From positions 682,001-746,000 of the forward strand of contig CAVTEU010000007.1 of NCBI GenBank assembly GCA_963733905.1: a stretch of 64,000 nucleotides of DNA, written 5' to 3'. The notes under the pieces were generated by a model. The model saw only the letters and a program-made list of their open reading frames with translations, ran no database searches and was not told the origin of the DNA. Positions within the stretch are counted from its first letter, which is position 1. Every line of letters starts with the position of its first letter. This DNA is from DATADW01 sp963733905 (lineage in GTDB: Bacteria; Actinomycetota; Acidimicrobiia; Spongiisociales; DATADW01). This document shows positions 1 to 7,839 of this stretch, piece after piece. A program made the position numbers and the translations under genes.

Positions 1-325
1 CCACAACCCCACGACCGATAGCTCCATCGGGCCTACCGCGATGTTCGGCGGAGGGCCCGAGAAACGGGAGCATCACGGCGAACAGGAGAAAGGGGACCTC
101 GACCAATGCCCGGCGCGCCACGACACCGGGAGGCACCGCGGAGATGGCGAGGGCGCCGAGGGCGATGGCGGCGTAGATGGCGAATGCCCACACCGCCCGT
201 GGTGGTGTGGCCACCACGGCGATGACGAACACCAGCATCGCAGCCACCTTGCACTCCGGCGGCAGCCGGTGGACCGGACTGTCCCCGTGGACGTATAGGG
301 CGTGGGCATGGCCGGCGCTCACCAC
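1..325 (-). CDS. cbiQ: Cobalt/nickel ECF transporter transmembrane T component, 3' part beyond window
   Basis: Translating the minus strand from a GTG at 325 gives an open frame to the window edge. It has a His-rich start (GHAHALYVHGDS), a HRLPPECK element and then hydrophobic segments. This matches the N-terminus of CbiQ/NikQ, the T component that couples the substrate-binding CbiM to the ATPase CbiO. An AAAGGGGGG Shine-Dalgarno run lies about ten bases upstream, and the gene follows cbiM after only 25 bases, so the two are co-transcribed. The C-terminal two thirds, with the coupling-helix Ala-Arg-Gly motifs, and any cbiO lie outside the window. Confidence 0.8.
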   Translation of the reverse strand, partial: MVSAGHAHALYVHGDSPVHRLPPECKVAAMLVFVIAVVATPPRAVWAFAIYAAIALGALAISAVPPGVVARRALVEVPFLLFAVMLPFLGPSAEHRGRPDGAIGRGVV

Positions 326-350
326 GGGGTCCGCACCCCCCTTTGCCGGG

Positions 351-1349
351 TCAGGACGGCCCGGCGCGCGGCCCGAGGCGCGATCGGTCGCCCCTACTGA
401 ATAGCCGGAACAAGAGCAGGCCGACCAGGAAGGTGACCAATACCCCGATGACCCCGGCGATGGCGGTGCCCACGGTCGCCGAGTCGATCCCGGCGACCCC
501 ATAGTCGGACAGTGGTCCCCCGATGGGATGATCGCCTGCCGTATCGATGAAACCTCCCTGTTCGGCCACCGACTCCAACCCGTCCGGGTCGGGGCTTGCG
601 ACAGGAGCCACGAAAACGACGAGGAGAACGGCGGCGGCGAGACCGGCGCCCACGAACCCTGCGAACGCACCACGGCGCGAGACCTCGATCGATGCCTCCA
701 ACCGGTACCGCCTCGCACCGGTGACGAGATCGGGCCGGACGGCGAGCACCGCGGCGACAGTGGCTGCGGTGATCAAACCCTCACCGAGACCGATGAGCGA
801 ATGCACCCCCACCATTGCGGTGAAGACGGTCCCGATCGGAGCACCACCCTGGCCGCCGAGTGCGTACTCGATGGCGAAAGCCATGGATGAAGCGATCACC
901 GAGATAGCGGCCGCCACAAACGACGCCACCACCACAGAGGAGGTCCGCTTTCGAAGGATCGCCATCGAACCGAGGTATGCCGCCCACCCGACCAGCGAGG
1001 TCACGATCGCCATGTTGAGCACGTTGAGCCCGAGGGCACTGACCCCGCCGTCGGCGAAGATCAGTGATTGGAGCACCACCACCACGGTCACCGCCAACAG
1101 CCCCATCCAGGGTCCAAGCAACACCGCGGCCAGCGCCCCACCCAGCAAATGACCGCTGGTACCGGCTGCCACCGGGAAGTTGAGCATCTGTAGGGCGAAG
1201 ATGAAGGCCGCAACGAGCCCCGCCATGGGAACCCGGCGCCGTTCCAATTCCTTGCCCGACTTACGGATGGCGACGCTCACTCCGCCGATGGCTACGACCG
1301 CCGCCCCGGCCGAGGTGGCACCGTCGATGAATCCGTCAGGGATGTGCAC
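351..1349 (-). CDS. cbiM: Cobalt/nickel ECF transporter S component, CbiM-CbiN fusion
   Basis: This 332-residue membrane protein binds and translocates Co2+ or Ni2+ in an energy-coupling-factor transporter. It opens with MHIPDG, whose His2 is part of the metal site of CbiM/NikM. Hydrophobic helices follow up to about residue 230. The tail has one more helix, a PDGLE motif near residue 250 and a last helix, which is the CbiN/PDGLE module normally encoded separately. Start is GTG at 1349, with GGGAG seven bases upstream. cbiQ follows directly. Whether the substrate is cobalt or nickel cannot be told from the protein; the Nur-like box upstream favours nickel. Confidence 0.93.
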   Translation of the reverse strand: MHIPDGFIDGATSAGAAVVAIGGVSVAIRKSGKELERRRVPMAGLVAAFIFALQMLNFPVAAGTSGHLLGGALAAVLLGPWMGLLAVTVVVVLQSLIFADGGVSALGLNVLNMAIVTSLVGWAAYLGSMAILRKRTSSVVVASFVAAAISVIASSMAFAIEYALGGQGGAPIGTVFTAMVGVHSLIGLGEGLITAATVAAVLAVRPDLVTGARRYRLEASIEVSRRGAFAGFVGAGLAAAVLLVVFVAPVASPDPDGLESVAEQGGFIDTAGDHPIGGPLSDYGVAGIDSATVGTAIAGVIGVLVTFLVGLLLFRLFSRGDRSRLGPRAGPS

Positions 1350-1365
1350 AAAATGCTCCCACGCC

Positions 1366-1386
1366 TGTTGCCACCAGTTCGCAACA
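1366..1386 (-). promoter_or_regulatory. Nur-box-like operator upstream of cbiM
   Basis: A TGTTGC-N9-GCAACA inverted repeat lies 16 bases before the cbiM start and just upstream of its Shine-Dalgarno run. Its 17-base core reads TTGCca-N5-tcGCAA, the geometry known for the nickel-uptake regulator Nur (tTGCaa-N5-ttGCAA). A Fur-family gene lies two genes upstream on the same strand. That this regulator binds here is an inference. Confidence 0.55.
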
Positions 1387-1407
1387 ACGAGGATAGACGG
1401 ATTGGTC

Positions 1408-1981
1408 TCAGCCGGTGACGTCGATAAGTCGGTCGAGCGCCACCCGCAACTCTTCCTCCGACCGGATCCCCGACCAGCTGTCGACGATCCTCTTGTCGGC
1501 CGAGATGAGGAACGTCATCGGTTGATACGGGACCCCGTATGCGGCGAAGACCTGCTCCTCGGCGTCGAGTCCCCACTTCACCTCCCCCGAGGGGAGGATT
1601 TCTGCGGCGCGGGCTGCCGTGTCCTCGAAGGTTCCCTTCCACGCCGGCGCCACGAAAGCGACCCGGCCCTCGTAATCAGCGGCGAGTTGGTCGACGACGG
1701 GCAACTCCCGTCGACAGGTCAGTCACCACTCCGCCCAGAACACGAGATATACCGGCTTCTGCTCCTCGCTCAGCCGGAAGGTCCCTCCCTCGCCCAACGC
1801 CAGGGCGAAGTCGGGTGCCGTTGCGGCCGTCGTGGTCAACGGCGCCCCGGTGGTGCCTGGGATCGCAGTGGTGGCGGGTTCCGCCCCGTATCCGGATTCC
1901 TGGTCCTCCGAGTCGCACGCACTCAGTGCCAACAGCGATAACTGCGGCCAACATCACCGACGGAACGCGGCGGTGGGGCAT
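1408..1981 (-). CDS. Redoxin (thioredoxin-fold) lipoprotein, probable selenoprotein with UxxC active site
   Basis: This is an extracytoplasmic TlpA/ResA-like redoxin. The frame from 1408 has the thioredoxin core after the active site (RRELPVVDQL), the cis-Pro segment (GVPYQPMTF) and a C-terminal helix. The upstream frame ends VYLVFWAEW then TGA at 1725-1723, exactly where the first Cys of WCxxC belongs, followed in frame by LTC. The order is therefore W-U-L-T-C, a UxxC motif if TGA encodes selenocysteine. The N-terminus is MPHRRVPSVMLAAVIAV then LALSAC, a lipobox, joined across a one-base deletion near 1938 (ATG at 1981). The alternative is a TGC-to-TGA error; the hairpin beyond the TGA argues for recoding. 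Confidence 0.7.
1695..1725 (-). promoter_or_regulatory. Putative bacterial SECIS element after in-frame TGA
   Basis: On the minus strand the TGA (1725-1723) is followed by nine bases, then CGACGGG, loop AGTTG, then CCCGTCG: a perfect 7-bp stem. The loop begins 17 bases after the TGA and has G in its first two positions. These features fit the published bacterial SECIS consensus: loop of 3-14 nt, 16-37 nt from UGA, stem of 4-16 bp, early G in the loop. GC-rich DNA forms hairpins easily, so this is supportive rather than decisive. Confidence 0.5.
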
Positions 1982-2007
1982 GGACCCGATTCTATGGGTT
2001 GGTTCGC

Positions 2008-2475
2008 TTACCCAGTTGCAGTCTGCTCGGCCGTCCGTTCGCAGGACTCGCATCGGCCCAGCAATGCGAAGTGGACACTCGCCGGTCCGAACCCGTAGCG
2101 CCCGTTGATGGCGGAGAACGCCTCGTCGACCTCGGTACGGTCGACGTCCACCACTCGCCCACACCGCTCGCACACCAGGTGGTGGTGGTCACCGGCGGAG
2201 GAGAGGTGGACGATTCCCGGGCCGTGGCCAAGGTGAACGTGATGGACGAATCCGAGCCGTTCCAGGGCGTCGATGGTGCGATAGACGGTCGACGGATCGA
2301 TCCGACCCGTGGCGCCGGTGGCGATGAGCGCCGCAGTTGCCCGACTGTGGAGTTCGGCGACCGTGACGTGCTCGCCGCCGAGCCCTTCGAGCACCTGACA
2401 AACGGCGCGCCGCGCCCTCGTTATGCGCGACCCGTCCCAGCGGAGCGCCGCTACGAGATCGGGTTGATCCGCCAC
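2008..2475 (-). CDS. Fur-family metal-responsive transcriptional regulator (Nur/Zur type)
   Basis: This 155-residue DNA-binding repressor has a winged-helix domain with STVYRTIDALERLG near residues 63-76. A dimerisation domain follows with the HHHLVCERCG metal/structural site and a second CESC pair at the end. Two CxxC pairs imply a structural zinc. Length and order are typical of Fur, Zur and Nur proteins. Its position next to a Co/Ni transporter with a Nur-box-like operator suggests Nur, but Zur cannot be excluded from sequence alone. Confidence 0.88.
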   Translation of the reverse strand: MADQPDLVAALRWDGSRITRARRAVCQVLEGLGGEHVTVAELHSRATAALIATGATGRIDPSTVYRTIDALERLGFVHHVHLGHGPGIVHLSSAGDHHHLVCERCGRVVDVDRTEVDEAFSAINGRYGFGPASVHFALLGRCESCERTAEQTATG

Positions 2476-2494
2476 CCCGGCGATGGTACCGGGG

Positions 2495-2917
2495 TCACTT
2501 GGGTCCGCTCTCGACGTGCGTCACCGGCAATCCGGTTAGCCGCCGGAGCCGGCGCACCACGTCTACCCGCAACCAACGGGAGGCGCCGCGGGTGAGGGTC
2601 GAGACGACGATCTCCTGGTAGGTCCGCTCCCCCAACTCGTCGCCTACGGCGTAGATCGGGTTGGGGTCGCCGATGATCACGTCCTCGACGGTGATTCCCG
2701 CCCTCTCCATCGCCTGGCGCCCTTGCTCGCCTGCCTGCGTCGCAACAGCGCGGGCCTCGCCGGCGGTCCAAGAGGCGAGATGATGCACCGGCGTGGCCGG
2801 CACGACGAGCACAACGCTGGCATCCGGATCACTCCGGGTGAGGTCTCCCAGGGCCGCCGCCAACTCGGGGCTGTCGGCGGTCTGGTGTGCAACCACCAGA
2901 TACCGGGGCATTGCCAC
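2495..2917 (-). CDS. Universal-stress-protein-like alpha/beta protein
   Basis: This 140-residue soluble protein has a Rossmann-like pattern. It starts with MPRYLVVAHQT, has alternating VVLVVPAT strands and helices, and a GDPNPIYAVGDEL segment resembling the nucleotide-loop region of UspA-like folds. It ends with YQEIVVSTL and a basic helix. Related short proteins are common in actinobacteria and mostly uncharacterised. It lies between trpD and the Fur-family gene on the same strand with a 19-base gap to the latter. No catalytic role can be assigned. Confidence 0.65.
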   Translation of the reverse strand: MAMPRYLVVAHQTADSPELAAALGDLTRSDPDASVVLVVPATPVHHLASWTAGEARAVATQAGEQGRQAMERAGITVEDVIIGDPNPIYAVGDELGERTYQEIVVSTLTRGASRWLRVDVVRRLRRLTGLPVTHVESGPK

Positions 2918-2972
2918 CCAAGGCTAATGAAGCGCGCCGGCAACCAGTGCTCGCGGTGTCCCAGGATAGAGC

Positions 2973-3021
2973 CAACCCAGGGTTGGCAGCTACCCCCTGG
3001 GTACTCCCCAACCCTGGGTTG
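2973..3021. repeat. Nested inverted repeat between trpD and the Usp-like gene
   Basis: CAACCCAGGGTTGG (2973-2986) is the exact reverse complement of CCAACCCTGGGTTG (3008-3021). Each arm is itself palindromic, and the 21-base spacer contains a further small TACCC/GGGTA hairpin. It lies just after the trpD stop. No T-run follows, so it looks like a REP-type or transcript-stabilising hairpin more than a classic intrinsic terminator. Confidence 0.6.
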
Positions 3022-3036
3022 ACGGGGATGGGCGAC

Positions 3037-4070
3037 TCAGGCCAGCTCGCGGCTCCGGTTGACGACCCTCTCCAGCAGGCTCGCTGCGGCCCCGCCGTCG
3101 ATGGCATCCGCCCCGAGGCGCATCGCTTCCTCGAACCCGAACGCCGTCCCCGATGCCACCAGAGCTGGGGCGGCATTGACCAGGACGACATCACGAGCCG
3201 CTCCCCCCGCCCGGCCAGCACCTCGCGGATGATCCGGACGTTTTCCTCGACGTCCCCCCCTGCCAGGTCGGCGAGCTCGGCCCGCGCCACACGAAAGTCC
3301 TCCGGGGTGAACTCGGCGTGCGTGATCTCGCCGTCCTTGAGCCGGTATATGAACGAGGTGCCGGTGGTGGTCAGCTCGTCGAGACCATCCTCCCCGTAGA
3401 ACACGAAGGCGTATTCCGACCCGAGTAGCTGCAGCGCACCGACCATCCGCTCGGCCATCTCGGCGTCGGCGACCCCCAACGCCTGACGCCGCGCCCCGGC
3501 CGGGTTGGCCAGGGGACCGAGGAAATTGAAGACGGTTGGGATACCGAGCTCGCGCCGGACCGGGCCGGCGTGTCTCATCGCCGGGTGATACAGCGGGGCA
3601 TGGAGGTATCCGAAGCCGGTCTCCCTGATGAGTTGGACGGTTGCCTCGGGGGGAAGATCGATCACCATCCCCAGCCCCTCGAGCACATCGGCCGACCCGC
3701 ACCGCGACGAAGCGGAGCGATTGCCGTGCTTGGCGACGGTCACCCCGGCACCCGCCGTCACCAGCGCCGCCGCCGTCGAGATGTTGAAGGTGCCCGAGCG
3801 ATCACCCCCGGTTCCCGCGGTGTCCACGACGGGCAGCCCGACGTCTACCGCCACCGCCGCCGCCCGCATGGCCTCGACCAATCCGGTCATCTCCTCGACG
3901 GTTTCGCCCTTGATGCGGAGCGAGACGATCAGGGCGGCGATCTGGGCGGGGGTCGCCCGTCCCGCCATGATCTCCTCCATGGCGGCCCTTGCGGTGGCGC
4001 GGGAAATGTCCTCGCCCCGAGCCACCGCATCCAAGACAGGCGGCCAGGCGAACTCGGGGGCGGGCTCCAT
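3037..4070 (-). CDS. trpD: Anthranilate phosphoribosyltransferase (frameshifted in this assembly)
   Basis: This enzyme transfers phosphoribose from PRPP to anthranilate in tryptophan synthesis. Visible motifs are GTGGDRSGTFNIST (the PRPP loop), KHGNRSASSRCGSADVLE, and the FNFLGPLANP element. The frame from the ATG at 4070 holds until about residue 290. A missing G in a G-run near 3205 then shifts the reading, and the family's C-terminus (LVNAAPALVASG, LERVVNRSRELA) continues in the next frame to 3037. The joined length of about 344 residues is normal. No other trp gene is adjacent. I read the shift as a homopolymer sequencing error. Confidence 0.93.
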
Positions 4071-4194
4071 GCCTGGGCATGTTGGCACAGCGCCAACCCG
4101 AGACGACCCGGCATGGTGAGGTGCCGGCTAACCGAAGGCACCCACTCCCGGCGCTAACCTTGTTGTCCCGCGCTCGACGGAGGCTACGGACACG

Positions 4195-4650
4195 CTGTAT
4201 TTCGCCTACACCGCCATGCTCTCGCCGCAGCGGCTATCCGAGGTGGCACCGGAAGCCGAGTTCCGTTTCATAGCGCACCTTCCCGAGACCAAGCTCATCT
4301 TCCCCTTGGGCAATGGGACCTGGACCGGCACCCTCCCTTCGGTGGTGGCCGAACCGGGCAACACGGTCTGGGGAGGGGTGTTCGAGGTTCCGAACGCCCA
4401 GATGGCGGCCATCGACGCCATCGAGGGCGCCGAGGGACGTACCCCGACCCGGTCGTTTCAGGCCGTGGACCGGGAAGGCAAACGCCATGCGGTTCTCACC
4501 CACGTACATCAGGGGGCGGAGGCCAACGGGTCGCTCGGCGATCCGTCGCGTGACTACATGAGCCTGGTCGTGGCCGGCGGCCGGCACTGGGGACTCCCCG
4601 CCGGGTGGGTCGCCGGGCTCGAGGAGTACGTGGAGGACCCACTCTTCTGA
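4195..4650 (+). CDS. Gamma-glutamylcyclotransferase-like protein
   Basis: The frame opens with YFAYTAMLSPQRL, the strand-and-loop that starts GGCT/AIG2-like folds (usually LYFAYGSNM). It then has TWTGTLPSVVAEPGNTVWGGVFEV, which matches the family's GxxxAxv-WGxxy core, and ends near 144 residues, the usual size. An ATG at 4216 would cut off the first strand. CTG at 4195, ten bases after GGAGG, would restore it, so I prefer a CTG start with low certainty. Substrate is unknown; the usual GGCT Glu in the active site cannot be placed safely. Confidence 0.72.
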   Translation: MYFAYTAMLSPQRLSEVAPEAEFRFIAHLPETKLIFPLGNGTWTGTLPSVVAEPGNTVWGGVFEVPNAQMAAIDAIEGAEGRTPTRSFQAVDREGKRHAVLTHVHQGAEANGSLGDPSRDYMSLVVAGGRHWGLPAGWVAGLEEYVEDPLF

Positions 4651-4693
4651 CCGGTTGTCGCCCCGATGCCGGCGGGCAACGGGCTAACACACC

Positions 4694-5092
4694 GTGCTGC
4701 TGACCATCCGTTGGGGTGCCGTCCTCTTCGGCGCCGTCGCCGGGACGGTGTTCGCCGCTGTGGTGGCGCTGATCGTGTGGGGGATCCTGACTGCTGTCCA
4801 ACCAACCGTCGCCGTCATGGGTGGGACGACCGCCGGGGTGGTGGCGGCGCTGTTCGGTTCCGGTTGGGTTGCCGGAAGGGCAGCTTCCTTCCATCCCGGG
4901 TTCCACGGCTCTTGGGCCGCACTGCTCTTCTCGATCGTGGTCGTTGTCTTCGCCGTCCGCGGCGGAAGCGCGGCACCACCGGCAACGATCCTGCTACTCG
5001 CCCTCCTCGCCATCGGTCTCGGTTTCGGTGGCGGTGTGCTCGGCGGCCGGCGCCGTGCAGCCGTCGAGCGGGCCCGGCGACCCGAGGCTTGA
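4694..5092 (+). CDS. Small integral membrane protein, function unknown
   Basis: This 132-residue protein starts at a GTG and has about four hydrophobic helices (near residues 8-30, 38-60, 72-92 and 97-115). A short basic cytoplasmic tail (RRRAAVERARR) follows. Glycine- and alanine-rich helices resemble small actinobacterial membrane proteins without assigned function. It sits 43 bases after the cyclotransferase-like gene and just upstream of rnpB. Confidence 0.7.
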   Translation: MLLTIRWGAVLFGAVAGTVFAAVVALIVWGILTAVQPTVAVMGGTTAGVVAALFGSGWVAGRAASFHPGFHGSWAALLFSIVVVVFAVRGGSAAPPATILLLALLAIGLGFGGGVLGGRRRAAVERARRPEA

Positions 5093-5160
5093 TCAGCAGG
5101 AGCGTGGTCGGACCCCGGAAAGCGGGATCAACAGAGGATTGGCGCCGGTTGTACCCTCTT

Positions 5161-5546
5161 GAGGGCGAGTCCGCCGGACGGCCGCGGTCGGCACCCCAAC
5201 CGATCGAGGAAAGTCCGGACTCCATAGGGCAGGGTGCTGGGTAACTCCCAGGCGGGGCGACCCGACGGAAAGTGCAACAGAGAGCAGACCGCCGATGGCC
5301 TCGGCCCCGCAGGGCCGGGGCACAGGCAAGGGTGAAACGGTGGTGTAAGAGACCACCAGCGTCTCGGGCAACCGGGGCGGCTCGGCAAACCCCACCCGGA
5401 GCAAGGCCGAGCAGGGACAGGGTGGCCCGCCCGCCACGTCCCGGGTAGGCCGCACGAGGCGCACGGTGACGTGCGTCCCAGAGGGATGGCCGTCGCGGAG
5501 CCGGGAGGCTCCGCACAGAATCCGGCTTACAGGCGGGCTCGCCCCC
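5161..5546 (+). ncRNA. rnpB: RNase P RNA component (type A)
   Basis: This is the catalytic RNA that trims tRNA 5' leaders. The universal GAGGAAAGTCCGGACTCC element is at 5206-5223, the GGTGAAACGGTG..GTAAGAG.CACC core follows at about 5331-5358, and the conserved 3' segment ACAGAATCCGGCTTACAGGC lies near 5515-5534. The ends form an 11-bp P1 helix: GCGAGTCCGCC at 5165-5175 pairs with GGCGGGCTCGC at 5532-5542. A weak TCAACA-N18-TACCCT promoter precedes it. Its last bases are duplicated at 9224. Confidence 0.96.
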
Positions 5547-5552
5547 TTTCAT
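5519..5552 (+). repeat. Attachment-site-like direct repeat, copy 1 (rnpB 3' end)
   Basis: These 34 bases, running from AATCCGGCTTAC to CCCTTTCAT, span the rnpB 3' end and the first bases after it. They recur without mismatch at 9224-9257. Duplication of an RNA gene's 3' end is the usual footprint of site-specific integration. Here the intact RNA gene keeps copy 1. Confidence 0.85.
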
Positions 5553-5851
5553 GCCCCTGACCAGGGGTTTCACTGATCCTGAAGAGTCGGAAAGCGATCC
5601 GAGCGGCGAGACCGCCGGTAGAACCGCCCGCCTGGGTGCCGGTCCCGCCCAATCCCCTTGGCCGCTGCCTGGCTCAGCCCCACCGCTCAGCGCTGCCACC
5701 CGTCGACCTCGCCCGAGAAGAAGTGGCGAATTGACTCGGGCATCTGCGCCTTCTCGGCCGGACTTTGCATACCGCCGCGTAACTCCCCCGGAAGCGACCG
5801 TGCCCAAGATTTCGCTTTTCCTGACCAAGAACATGGCAAACATCACCGTTG

Positions 5852-7012
5852 CTAGTTGCAGTTGTCGCAGTGGATGTCGTCGGGTGTTTTGCCGTTGATC
5901 AGGTCGTCGAGCCAGTCGACCAGCCGGGTGCCGTTTACCTTGAGCTGGTAGAAGTCGGCGAATTCGAAGAGTCCGTGGCCTTCGCCGGGTGCGGTGTAGC
6001 TGTGCAGGTTCGCTCCGGTGGCTTCGATCGCCTTTTCGTTGGCGTCTATGACGGCGAGTTCGTCGGAGTTGGGCACGGGGTCGATGTTCGGTGGGTCGCC
6101 GTGTTTCCATCCAGTGATCTCGACTGCTGCGTGGGGGTCGTAGGCGTAGTCGAAGCGGGATAGTAGGAGATCAGGGTTGTGCAGGTCGGCTTGGGTCCAG
6201 AACGTTGGGATGCCCCATTTGTCGGCGGTGAGTCCGTTGACCGCCCAGTCGGGCATGGTGTCGTAGGCGCCCCATGCTGTGTCGAGGATGTCGGTGTTGA
6301 AGTCGGGGTTGTTGGGCCAGGCGCCGGATTGGGCGCCGACGACCGTGACCTTGGCGTCCGGGAGCCGGTCGGCGACCAGGCCGCCGTAGAGGGGGGCGGC
6401 GATCGACCCGGCAGTCTTGCCGATGACGACGACCTGATTGGCGTCCGGGTAGTTTTCGGCGAGGTAGTCCAGGGCCGCGGTGCCGTTGACGTAGCCGTTG
6501 TGTTCGACGGTCAACGTGTCCGAGTACTTCTGGGAGACGTTGCCGAGGTGCGCGTCGCCCGTGCAGCCGGCCACATACATGAACGAGTAATCGGCGAACG
6601 GGTTGTCGTCATTAGCGAAGTCGAAGATGCCGTCCTCGTCGAAGTTGCTTCCGGGACCGTCAGACTGCAGGTTCCAGTCGTAGAAGTCGTTCTCGCCGGG
6701 AGGGCCGGCGCTGGTGAAGGCACAGCTCGTCGCGTCCCAGCAGACACCGCCGCCGTTCAGAAACAACACGACCTTGGTCGGATCGGTCAGCCGGTCCCAG
6801 AAGGCGAACTCACTCCCATCGGCGCAGTGGCAGTCGCCTCCCGGCACGACCTCTTTCCACGCGGCGTCCGTGTAGGTCGGGGCCTCGCCATCTCCGACAT
6901 TGAGCCAGAGCGCAACACCCCCGCCCACCAACACCACAACAGCGGCCGCGACCGTGATGGCGAGCCGCCGGCCGCCCAGGTTTCGCCCACCGCTTCCCAT
7001 TGGGTATCTCAT
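5852..7012 (-). CDS. Pectinacetylesterase-like alpha/beta hydrolase, membrane-anchored
   Basis: The 386-residue protein starts at ATG 7012 (MRYPMGSGG), followed by one signal-anchor helix (about residues 15-38), so the hydrolase domain is extracytoplasmic. The PAE/vtpJ-like signature LNGGGVCWD appears near residue 80, with paired cysteines around it (CHC, C..SC, CHCDNCN-like tail ends). The nucleophile elbow reads GKTAGS where the family has GxSAGG, placing Thr at the catalytic Ser position. A candidate acid/base pair lies near the GEGHGLFEF His late in the protein. Substrate unknown; activity is uncertain because of the Thr. Confidence 0.75.
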   Translation of the reverse strand: MRYPMGSGGRNLGGRRLAITVAAAVVVLVGGGVALWLNVGDGEAPTYTDAAWKEVVPGGDCHCADGSEFAFWDRLTDPTKVVLFLNGGGVCWDATSCAFTSAGPPGENDFYDWNLQSDGPGSNFDEDGIFDFANDDNPFADYSFMYVAGCTGDAHLGNVSQKYSDTLTVEHNGYVNGTAALDYLAENYPDANQVVVIGKTAGSIAAPLYGGLVADRLPDAKVTVVGAQSGAWPNNPDFNTDILDTAWGAYDTMPDWAVNGLTADKWGIPTFWTQADLHNPDLLLSRFDYAYDPHAAVEITGWKHGDPPNIDPVPNSDELAVIDANEKAIEATGANLHSYTAPGEGHGLFEFADFYQLKVNGTRLVDWLDDLINGKTPDDIHCDNCN

Positions 7013-7026
7013 CTGTAGCAGCGTTC

Positions 7027-7642
7027 TTACCAACGCGGGCTGAGAGACTCCTGAGAGCGGTCCTCGCCCGCGAACCATGGCCACTCGTGGGGGCTGGGGG
7101 GCTCGGCGAATAGCTGATAAGCGTGCCCGTTTGTATCCGGCTCCCACGCTTGTGGCACTGCGCAGAGGGCGGGAGAATTCGTAACCAGCGGATGCCCGCA
7201 CGCTCGCGCTTCGCTGGGTCGGTCATCCGTCTCTCGTCCGGTACTTGTCGCGAACGCCACCGTCCAAACTTCGTTCTCCAAGTCCACCTCCTCGGGGTCC
7301 GGTGGGGGCTGATTCCCGTAGGCCGCGTTTGCGGAGCACTTCTGTCGCACGGCCGAAGAGCCGGAGCGAGAACTCGAGGTTCCGGTCGCTCAGCAAGTCC
7401 TCGCTAGGCAATCCATCCGGTAATCGGTGCGATTCGATCACATCCACAAATTTGTAGGCGCCCGCCACAGCCCGGATGGCGGAAATCTCCCGCCGATTGC
7501 GTTCGATGAGGTAGAGCATGACCGTCGCCACGACGGTGATGGTTGCGTCGATCATGGCACCGAGCAGGCCGCTCGCCACATTCTCGATGTTCACCAAGCG
7601 GACAGCATAGAAGGACCCCTGTCGCCCTCCGTCTCGCTTCAC
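7027..7642 (-). CDS. Hypothetical single-pass membrane protein (frameshifted)
   Basis: The first frame (from 7642) has an N-terminal segment, one hydrophobic helix (IDATITVVATVMLYLIE) and a cytoplasmic helical region up to LRLFGRATEVLRK. A second frame ending at 7027 continues with a natural-looking acidic composition (DPEEVDLENEVW.., HEWPWFAGED). Joining them near 7345 gives about 205 residues. I do not recognise the family. It lies just upstream of the esterase-like gene on the same strand. Confidence 0.4.
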
Positions 7643-7713
7643 GACGGAGCGGACGCGCGGAGCCGGGGCCGTCGAGAGGCTAGCGGTCGCCCCTTAGCTG
7701 CCAGTTACTCGGT

Positions 7714-7815
7714 TCATCGCATGGCCGCCAGGGCGACCATTGCCAGCACGACGGCGAGCGTCACGAATACGGCCACGATGGCAATGCTTCGGCCGGGTTC
7801 CTGCGAGCTGGTCAT
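7714..7815 (-). CDS. 33-residue single-helix membrane protein
   Basis: From ATG 7815 the minus strand encodes a short polar head (MTSSQEPGRS), then one hydrophobic helix (IAIVAVFVTLAVVLAMVA), ending AAMR. AGGGGG lies five bases before the start. The charge pattern and Shine-Dalgarno support a translated small membrane protein. Function unknown; it sits inside the rnpB-bracketed segment. Confidence 0.45.
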   Translation of the reverse strand: MTSSQEPGRSIAIVAVFVTLAVVLAMVALAAMR

Positions 7816-7839
7816 CGGAACCCCCTAGGTGCTGTTGGA

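Noticed and set aside
1350..1407. Cobalamin riboswitch upstream of cbiM
   Set aside because: The gap to the redoxin gene is only 58 bases and no B12-box-like sequence is present; only the short palindrome is seen.
2829..3036. Extension of the trpD reading frame beyond 3037
   Set aside because: It is the wrong frame after the homopolymer shift; it overlaps the hairpin and Usp-like gene and has no family similarity.
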